This document shows positions 1-4,903 of a stretch of 10,379 bases of DNA, piece by piece. This stretch comes from CAZAFL01 sp964484465. Lineage in GTDB: Bacteria; Bacteroidota; Ignavibacteria; UBA10030; SZUA-254. The notes under the pieces are model-generated. The model did no database searches, had not been told where the DNA came from, and saw only the letters and a program-made list of their open reading frames with translations. Made by a program: the position numbers and the translations under genes. How positions within the stretch are numbered: the stretch's first letter is position 1; the number at the start of each line of letters is the position of its first letter. The stretch spans positions 1 through 10,379 of the forward strand of contig CAZAFL010000053.1 in NCBI GenBank assembly GCA_964484465.1. Direction: 5' to 3'.

Positions 1-320
1 ACTCGCTGGTATTCCAGGTGAATTCCAATTTCAATTCAGCCCGCCTGACTCCACAAGGCAAGTATCTTCCCTCTTATGTCGTAAATCTCGGCGCACGACA
101 GAATTTATTAAACGGACGCCTCACTTTGAGTGCTACTCTCGCCGACGCATTCAAAACGCAAAAGCGACAACTTGGACTCAACACCCCCTACCTCAGCCAG
201 ACCGTGATCAACTTGCGAGACGCGCAAGTATGGTTCTTTGGTTTCACCTACTATTTTAGCACCTCCCAAAAGAAGAAGGAAACCGATGAAACCTGGCACT
301 ACGAAGATTCGGGTGGATAA
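1..320 (+). CDS. C-terminal end of a TonB-dependent receptor-type outer-membrane beta-barrel protein (5' partial)
   Basis: The frame is open from the left edge (codons begin at position 3) to a TAA at 318-320, so this is the last ~105 residues of a longer gene. The sequence has alternating polar/hydrophobic beta-strand patterns: YVVNLGARQNLL, then RLTLSATLADAF, then a final strand VWFFGFTYYFS. It ends in a short charged tail (KKKETDETWHYEDSGG). This matches the end of barrels of the outer-membrane beta-barrel family seen in Bacteroidota TonB-dependent receptors, where the last strand is followed by a lysine/acid-rich periplasmic tail. The protein would sit in the outer membrane. Its substrate cannot be told because the plug domain and most of the barrel are outside the window. 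The GTG at 18 is internal and not the real start. Confidence 0.75.
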   Translation, partial: SLVFQVNSNFNSARLTPQGKYLPSYVVNLGARQNLLNGRLTLSATLADAFKTQKRQLGLNTPYLSQTVINLRDAQVWFFGFTYYFSTSQKKKETDETWHYEDSGG

Positions 321-377
321 ATATCGAGCTGCATAGGATTTTCAACTTCGCCTTTGAATTCTGCCTTGGTCCTCTGA

Positions 378-548
378 TATATTTTCTTGCTTAATAATAA
401 TGATAGATCGGACATCGACGACTTGAGATACCAATCCGTTGTTGGAAATTTTTCCTATCTCCTGAGCCGAAATTTCAAACTCACCGCCGAGGTCGGCAAT
501 GGAGGCAAGCATCAAATGTGCTCACATCAAACTGAGCCAGCACCATAA
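378..548 (+). pseudogene. Possible decayed C-terminus of an outer-membrane beta-barrel protein
   Basis: After an in-frame TGA at 375-377, the plus strand is open to TAA at 546-548 with no plausible start codon. The translation contains NNNDRSDIDDLRYQSVVGNF followed by SYLLSRNFKLTAEVGN. Acidic/Asn-rich loops between amphipathic strands with an 'RNFKLTAEV' end resemble the last strands of porin-type barrels. No intact upstream part exists between here and the gene ending at 320. I therefore read it as a gene remnant. The stretch is short (~56 codons), so a chance open frame is a real alternative. Confidence 0.35.
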
Positions 549-572
549 AATGCGGGCTGGCCAAAAAAATAT

Positions 573-2201
573 TTACTTAAGGGCAGATACCGATTGGTGA
601 ACGATGTGTTCTGGAATTAAATCAATCACGGGTTTCAACTCAACGGACACCATTTGTCCGCTTCTTTCTACCTGCGATTTAAGATATTTATTTTGATCAT
701 GAAAAATCGCTCCTTCAGGAAGCCATTGCAACAAGAACCCCAAATCGCGTTTCAACTGGTCCGAATAAAAACCCGGAAGCTTTGTTGTTTCCTGCTCGAA
801 ATATCTTCTGAACTCCGGCTCCGTCCGAAGTCTGCGCAACACTTCATTGTTATACTTGATCCTACCGAATCCCTCAGAGGATATCGCGCGCACGACATTC
901 ATCCAGCGCGGGATGAACGCGTTCGTCGCCCGTAACCGGTTGACAATCGCGCTTGCAGAAAATGTGTACTTGCCCAGATCAATAACGTGGGAATAAAAAT
1001 CAGTCCAAGTGTAGTTCCTCGGTATAATATTCATCGCCCTGTTATTATCCAGAAAATGGAATGGAAAGGGCAGAACGCGTCCGTCACGCTGGTATTCCAA
1101 ATTTAAGGGCGCCGCTTGCCCAAATGCAGAAAGGAGCGAATAGCCTGGGAATGCGCCCGGGGTCATGTCCACAAAACGCTTTGTAAGCTCAAACGGCTCA
1201 GGTCCTTCGTCTACATCCAGCCCCAGCACAAAGTTCGTCTGAACGTAGGGAATATAACGCAATATCATATTCACATGGTCAGAGACCTGCCTCACCTTAT
1301 CCATACCGGTGGTTCTTCCGGTTTTCGATTTATCTCCCAGTGTGAACCACGACTCTATTCCCGGCAATAAAGCGCGGAACCCATTTCGTTGAAGCCGTTT
1401 CACATGCTTTTCAGAAAGAAGCGAAAGGCTGCTCTCGGCAATGAAGTATATGCTCCCCGGACGAATGGCTTCTTCGATTGCATCCATAGTCTCGTTGAAC
1501 CGGACACCAAAATTCGGATCGTGCCATCCGACGAGCGGGTGTTTAAATTTTCTTTGCAAGAAAACAAGGTCATTACGCATCACTTCGAATTCCAATGCTT
1601 GGTACGGCACTGTTGCATCGATGCAGAAGGAACAGGTATACGGGCATCCGAGACTTCCGAGCATTGGCACGAGTTTTATAAACGGGGCCTTCTTGAGTGT
1701 CGGCTCGATGAACTTCCATCGCTCTTCAACGCCTGGAAGCAATGTGGGCTGTTGCAACGCTGAAAACCGAACGCCTCCAGGACGGTGTTGAGAGCAGTCC
1801 TGCAGTACGTCGCAAATAATTTTCTTGTCAGTAAATCCGAGAACATAATCAAAATATTTTACCGCATCCTCCGGGTAACAGCGAGCGTGCGGCCCTCCGA
1901 GAACTGTCACTGCGCCGCGAGATCTGTAAAGATTGCTCAGCCCATATGCGGTTTGTGCAGCCTCCGTGAATGCCCCGATAAAGACGAGGTCCAGGTCTCG
2001 GGGTAACGCGGTCTGCAAATCCTCAAACCCTGTATAGCAAACGAACGTTACGTTATGCCCCTGTTCCTCACACCAGAGAGCAACGACCTGAGGCATGATG
2101 CTCGCAAGATTTGCATTCATTACTCGGGCAAAGAGTGCCCGGGTCGGCCCCTTCGTTACAAGGTCGATGATTCCAATGTGAAGTTTTCGCGTCGTTCTCA
2201 T
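573..2201 (-). CDS. Cobalamin-binding-type radical SAM protein, function unknown (542 aa)
   Basis: The protein has an N-terminal Rossmann-like half (about residues 1-150) with the GGPHARCYPED segment at about 102-112. That segment is typical of the B12-binding domain of B12-binding radical SAM enzymes. The radical SAM core follows, with the [4Fe-4S]-ligating CxxxCxxC motif as C186-PYT-C190-SF-C193. Downstream core strands include WHDPNFG, FIAESSLSLL and LLPGIES. The classical DxHxxG lower-ligand motif is not evident, so any cobalamin would be bound base-off without a protein His, as is usual in this class. About 200 further C-terminal residues have no domain I recognise. An in-frame TTG at 2222 would add seven residues. 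I prefer ATG 2201-2199 because GAGGGGAG lies 11 bases upstream. The overall sequence looks like a widespread conserved orphan radical SAM group, but I cannot name the substrate. It is the last gene of a minus-strand run and converges on the TonB-receptor-type gene. Confidence 0.88.
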   Translation of the reverse strand: MRTTRKLHIGIIDLVTKGPTRALFARVMNANLASIMPQVVALWCEEQGHNVTFVCYTGFEDLQTALPRDLDLVFIGAFTEAAQTAYGLSNLYRSRGAVTVLGGPHARCYPEDAVKYFDYVLGFTDKKIICDVLQDCSQHRPGGVRFSALQQPTLLPGVEERWKFIEPTLKKAPFIKLVPMLGSLGCPYTCSFCIDATVPYQALEFEVMRNDLVFLQRKFKHPLVGWHDPNFGVRFNETMDAIEEAIRPGSIYFIAESSLSLLSEKHVKRLQRNGFRALLPGIESWFTLGDKSKTGRTTGMDKVRQVSDHVNMILRYIPYVQTNFVLGLDVDEGPEPFELTKRFVDMTPGAFPGYSLLSAFGQAAPLNLEYQRDGRVLPFPFHFLDNNRAMNIIPRNYTWTDFYSHVIDLGKYTFSASAIVNRLRATNAFIPRWMNVVRAISSEGFGRIKYNNEVLRRLRTEPEFRRYFEQETTKLPGFYSDQLKRDLGFLLQWLPEGAIFHDQNKYLKSQVERSGQMVSVELKPVIDLIPEHIVHQSVSALK

Positions 2202-2212
2202 AGTTCGTATAT

Positions 2213-2220
2213 CTCCCCTC
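2213..2220 (-). promoter_or_regulatory. Ribosome binding site of the radical SAM gene
   Basis: On the minus strand this reads GAGGGGAG, 11 bases before ATG 2201-2199. It overlaps codons 1-3 of the longer TTG-initiated frame, so it argues for the ATG start. Confidence 0.5.
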
Positions 2221-2244
2221 AATAGCGAGGGATTTGTGATATTT

Positions 2245-2272
2245 ATTATTTACGGAATTGATGACATGTAAA
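2245..2272 (-). promoter_or_regulatory. Candidate promoter for the radical SAM gene
   Basis: On the minus strand there is TTTACA (2267-2272), 16 bases, then AATAAT (2245-2250). Each hexamer has five of six matches to the sigma-70 -35 and -10 consensus, in an A/T-rich gap 44 bases upstream of the start. If the host is a Bacteroidota member its promoters follow a different consensus, so this is a weak call. Confidence 0.25.
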
Positions 2273-2388
2273 AATGTTGAAATATGCTCGATCCGCGCAG
2301 GGGGAAATAAAAACCAGTCTGCACTACGCACGCGATGAGATTGCTGCCTCGCCAGTTGAAGAATCGATAATATCGCGGCCTCAAATGT

Positions 2389-2598
2389 TCAAGTGCGGCT
2401 GTATCCGCTGCGCCTCGCGTCATTCATGCATTCTGCGCGCGACCAGAACCCATCACCCGATACTGCGACAACCTTCTTCTCGAAATACTTTCGCCACTGC
2501 CACATGTCATTTCTGTCGAGGTAGAACTCCCAGCCATCTGGTCGAGAGACATCGCGCCACTTTGCACCATTTACAGATTTGCGTTCTCTTACCTTCAT
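2389..2598 (-). CDS. Small DUF1508/YegP-like protein
   Basis: From ATG 2598-2596 the product is 69 aa. The core WEFYLDRNDMWQWR, then VVAVSGDGFWSRAECMNDAR and GY, matches the pattern of the DUF1508 (YegP-like) fold. That fold has an aromatic strand, D..g.WqWR, a turn, 'v.a.SgdGy.sra.C...i', and usually about 50-110 aa. The biochemical role of the family is unknown. The alternative TTG at 2607-2605 would add three residues, and neither start has a good Shine-Dalgarno site. The frame stays open for another 130 bases upstream without a standard start, so the N-terminus may be incomplete. The gene lies between the GIY-YIG-like gene and the radical SAM gene on the same strand. Confidence 0.5.
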   Translation of the reverse strand: MKVRERKSVNGAKWRDVSRPDGWEFYLDRNDMWQWRKYFEKKVVAVSGDGFWSRAECMNDARRSGYSRT

Positions 2599-2683
2599 AA
2601 AGGGCAATATTTCTTCATAAAAAATCTGACCCGCAAGGTTATATCTTCCCTGTGATGGGCCAACAAATTGATGGGTGCCAAAT

Positions 2684-3022
2684 CTAACCCGCCCGTTTGT
2701 GAAGTAATGTATAATTGCTGTGGATATCGCTTTCGATCTTCACTCGTAGTGCTTCCTCCACCCTCGGGAGAATGCAGACGCAATTCGCATCATAGTCCTG
2801 AAAGTTCATGATTTTCGCGATCGATGTATAGAGCTTAGAAAGGTCGCTCGTCTGGCCGCAGTATATCCGGCTGTGCGAGATTTTTCTGTCCGAACGGAGA
2901 TGGCGGCTTGTAATGAAATAGATGGCACCTACGTGCATGAATTTTGTCTCCAGCGGGTAGGCACGGAATTTATATACGTTCCCCGATGCTCCCTCAATAC
3001 GAACGTTTCCCAGTCTTTTCAT
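2684..3022 (-). CDS. Small GIY-YIG-like protein (112 aa)
   Basis: The product begins MKRLGNVRIEGASGNVYKF. It carries VGAIYFITSR at about 31-40 and SRIYCGQTSDLSKLY at about 51-65, which line up with the GIY...YIG/YVGQT halves of the GIY-YIG nuclease fold. An acidic residue follows at IESDI (E97/E98 area) before a Tyr-containing end, as in the family. The catalytic Arg normally found a few residues after YxGxT is not obvious: 'DLSKLY' has Lys. Nuclease activity is therefore doubtful and the protein may only keep the fold. The start is supported by GGAG at 3028-3031, five bases before ATG. It begins 22 bases after the RRM gene stop, so the two probably form an operon. I recognise this as a small conserved hypothetical family; the function is unknown. 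Confidence 0.65.
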   Translation of the reverse strand: MKRLGNVRIEGASGNVYKFRAYPLETKFMHVGAIYFITSRHLRSDRKISHSRIYCGQTSDLSKLYTSIAKIMNFQDYDANCVCILPRVEEALRVKIESDIHSNYTLLHKRAG

Positions 3023-3027
3023 AAAAG

Positions 3028-3031
3028 CTCC
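3028..3031 (-). promoter_or_regulatory. Ribosome binding site of the GIY-YIG-like gene
   Basis: GGAG on the minus strand with five bases to the ATG. It is the best-placed Shine-Dalgarno site in this cluster and fits translation directly downstream of the RRM gene. Confidence 0.5.
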
Positions 3032-3044
3032 GATCTTTACCCAG

Positions 3045-3290
3045 TTATTTCTTGGACCTTGCTTCCTTCACAACAAGCGCTTTTCCTTTTAGCGTCTTTC
3101 CGTTCAATGCGAAAATTGCTGCCGTTGCTTCAGCGTCGTTCGGCATCTCGACGAACGCGAAGCCTCGCGAGCTGTTATTCAATCTGTCCATCACGACATT
3201 CACGAACGACACTTCGCCATAGGCCTTGAATTCATTTCGGAGATCTGTTTCCGTGACGTCGCCCGACATACCGCCAGCATAAATTTTCAT
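3045..3290 (-). CDS. Small RRM-domain RNA-binding protein (81 aa)
   Basis: The whole protein is a single RNA recognition motif. The RNP2 hexamer is IYAGGM (residues 3-8) and the RNP1 octamer is RGFAFVEM (42-49). Between them lie the usual helix (ETDLRNEFKAYG) and strands (VNVVMDR), and after them come ATAAIFALNG and the last strand ALVVKEA. The basic tail is RSKK. Such stand-alone RRM proteins of 80-100 aa are common in Bacteroidota and cyanobacteria. They bind single-stranded RNA in the cytoplasm, and several are cold-induced or post-transcriptional regulators. The start is supported by AAGG at 3298-3301, seven bases ahead of ATG. It is the first gene of the minus-strand cluster, with the GIY-YIG-like gene 22 bases downstream. 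The ~290-base gap ahead of it leaves room for a long regulated leader, which I infer and have not shown. Confidence 0.93.
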   Translation of the reverse strand: MKIYAGGMSGDVTETDLRNEFKAYGEVSFVNVVMDRLNNSSRGFAFVEMPNDAEATAAIFALNGKTLKGKALVVKEARSKK

Positions 3291-3580
3291 ACCGCTGCCT
3301 TAAAAGTAATGAGTTGTCGTGTCTGTGAATCAGGACGTGGGGGAGAAGAGTGAGATGAAACGGTCTCTTGACCGGCATGAGAAGAGTCACATTTGTAATA
3401 TACCTAATTTACTTCGTTCATCCTAACTGATTGGTGATGTCTCAATTTGGACATCTTTGGTTTCTTGGCAGTACTTCGCGCTCACTAAGAATATAAGAAT
3501 TACTGTAAAAATTGATTCTTTCTCCGCCCGCCCTTTTCCCCAGCCGGACGCCTTATATTAATTTTCGACATTTTCCTGGC
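3291..3580 (-). other. Gene-free stretch, probable leader/promoter region of the RRM gene
   Basis: I find no coding frame of note here. It holds two small perfect inverted repeats: CGGTC-4 nt-GACCG at 3361-3374, and GATGTC-8 nt-GACATC at 3436-3455. Neither is followed by a T-run on either strand that would make it a clear terminator. An A/T-rich patch around 3485-3520 could hold the promoter for the RRM gene, but no convincing -35/-10 pair stands out. Confidence 0.4.
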
Positions 3581-4013
3581 TCAAATTACACCTAGTCTCT
3601 TAAGCTTTCTGCATTGTGTACGGTTGGGCACCCTATCCTCTTTTTCCCAGCGCGCGACTCTGATTGGATCGACCCCCAGAACTCTGGACATATTCCTGGA
3701 GCTCAATCCTTCGCGTACCCTTTACTCTCTGATTCTCTCAGATAATAATATTGTGCGGCTTTAATGGGTTATAGCCTAGGAATTGAAATATCCCAAGCAA
3801 CAAACATAACCGGGGTGCCGTTCGGTTCTTCTCCCAGTTGGTAACAGTCGAGGTGGTTGCGTTGACTATCCGCGCCACGTCCTTCTGATGGAGGCCGAGG
3901 TCCAGCCGTCGCTTCCTGATGTAGTCTCCCAAGGTTACGAGGTGCTCAGGATACGCTGGATTGCGAGGTTTTCTGGCGCGAAGGGTCAGGTAGTAAAATG
4001 GCAACGCAACCAT
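3581..4013 (-). pseudogene. Broken tandem helix-turn-helix (XRE) DNA-binding regulator
   Basis: From ATG 4013-4011 the frame runs 91 codons to TGA 3740-3738. It begins LPFYYLTLRARKP and then carries a complete XRE helix-turn-helix: LGDYIRKRRLDLGLHQKDVA, then TVTNWEKNRTAP, then FLGYNPL. Intact relatives of this type (about 130-150 aa, recalled from family knowledge) continue with a second helix-turn-helix. Here the second one is present in the +1 frame: SERIRE, a TAA stop (3724-3722), then RVREGLSSRNMSRVLGVDP and VARWEKEDRVPN, ending at TGA 3583-3581. One frameshift near 3740 and one nonsense codon thus separate the halves. The first half alone could still make a 91-aa DNA-binding protein. The frame is also open upstream to ATG 4103, but those extra ~30 residues (starting MLASMLAS) look non-coding. 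It lies between kdpE and the RRM leader and has no obvious link to either. Confidence 0.72.
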
Positions 4014-4213
4014 GATGATTTGAGCTTTCCAGGCCGGTGCTAATTGTTCTTTCCAGCCACATATGAATGAAAATGCATGGCTTGCTAACATTGATGCTAA
4101 CACAACGCATAGCGACCGACATTCGACCTGAACACATCAGTGAACCAATTCAGCACGGAAGCCGGGATGGGAATTTGTGGCTGGTATGAAATATCTTTCG
4201 ATCAATTGGCATT

Positions 4214-4903
4214 CTACTCTTCGAGGGAAAAACGATAGCCTATACCTGATTCAGTAAGAATGAATTCTGGATGCGTCGGATCATCCTCAATTTTCTTACG
4301 AAGCTGACCGACGTAAACTCGCGTGTATTCGGACTCTTCAACATGCGCCGGTCCCCACACCTGCTCGAGGATGTAACGATGTGTAAGCACTCTTCCAGCA
4401 TGACGCACGAGAAGAGCCAACAGATTATATTCCGTTGCTGTTAACTTTACAATATTTCCCGATTTTCTAACGACCCGAGCCGTAAGCTCTACCGAAATGT
4501 TCCCTATTTTGAATACACTGTCCTCCTGCAATGAAGGGCGGTGCCGGATCGCCGCACGAACCCGAGCCAATAATTCTCCAGACCGAAACGGTTTGACCAG
4601 GTAATCATCGGCCCCTGCATCTAAACAGGCGACAATCTCCGATTCTGAATTCCGGACAGAAAGAATGATTACAGGGATCTTCGTCCACTGACGAATGTTT
4701 TTTAGAACGTCCGAGCCATCAATGTCCGGTAAACCCAGGTCAAGAACAATCAGCTCGGGTCTGTCCATTCCAGCACGGCGTGTCCCTTCTTCTCCTGTTT
4801 CTGCAAGCAAGACTTTGTAACCACTTGATTCCAATGTCAGTTCTAACAGACGACGGATTTGAGCTTCGTCGTCAATCACTAAAATTACGGGGTTGTTACT
4901 CAT
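4214..4903 (-). CDS. kdpE: KdpE response regulator of the kdp operon (229 aa)
   Basis: This is an OmpR/PhoB-type regulator. The receiver domain (about 5-118) has the acidic pair D11-D12, phospho-acceptor D55 in VLDLGLPDIDG, S82, and K104 in YLVKPF. The C-terminal winged helix (about 130-225) has LTATEYNLLALLVRHAGRVL, the recognition region TRVYVGQLRKKIEDDP and the final hairpin GIGYRFSLEE. KdpE is phosphorylated by KdpD and activates the kdp pump genes. The start is ATG 4903-4901, with AGGAGAG ten bases upstream. A longer in-frame start at 4987 would run through the end of kdpD and add 28 unconserved residues, so I reject it. The gene overlaps the kdpD end by 8 bases (ATGAGTAA), which suggests translational coupling. 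Length equals the family norm (~225-230 aa). Confidence 0.95.
   Translation of the reverse strand: MSNNPVILVIDDEAQIRRLLELTLESSGYKVLLAETGEEGTRRAGMDRPELIVLDLGLPDIDGSDVLKNIRQWTKIPVIILSVRNSESEIVACLDAGADDYLVKPFRSGELLARVRAAIRHRPSLQEDSVFKIGNISVELTARVVRKSGNIVKLTATEYNLLALLVRHAGRVLTHRYILEQVWGPAHVEESEYTRVYVGQLRKKIEDDPTHPEFILTESGIGYRFSLEE

Noticed and set aside
536..561. Inverted repeat GCCAGC...GCTGGC in the convergent gap as a bidirectional terminator
   Set aside because: The stem is six base pairs (eight with a bulge), but no T-run follows it on either strand. The A-run at 563-569 is on the wrong side for both genes, and the repeat lies partly in the putative barrel remnant.
1389..1763. Plus-strand open frame of 124 codons opposite the radical SAM gene
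   Set aside because: It is antisense to a clearly coding, motif-bearing gene. Its product is rich in Cys/Arg/His with no family resemblance, and other overlapping frames are open there too.
2274..2600. Plus-strand open frame of 108 codons over the DUF1508-like gene
   Set aside because: The translation is a low-quality Arg/His/Ser/Cys mixture, as expected of a shadow. The opposite strand has the recognisable protein.
2595..2783. 62-codon minus-strand frame ending MKKYCPL, whose TGA overlaps the ATG of the DUF1508-like gene
   Set aside because: The ATGA overlap looks like coupling, but the product resembles nothing, there is no Shine-Dalgarno site, and most of it overlaps the GIY-YIG-like gene in another frame.
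4084..4102. Direct repeat gctaaca-5 nt-gctaaca upstream of the HTH pseudogene as an operator
   Set aside because: It is a single pair of 7-mers at 12-base spacing in A/T-rich sequence, which is easily due to chance. No further copies or promoter link were seen.
4104..4213. Terminator after kdpE
   Set aside because: The only pairing found (CCAATT with AATTGG) spans more than 50 bases and has no T-run. No rho-independent terminator can be supported.
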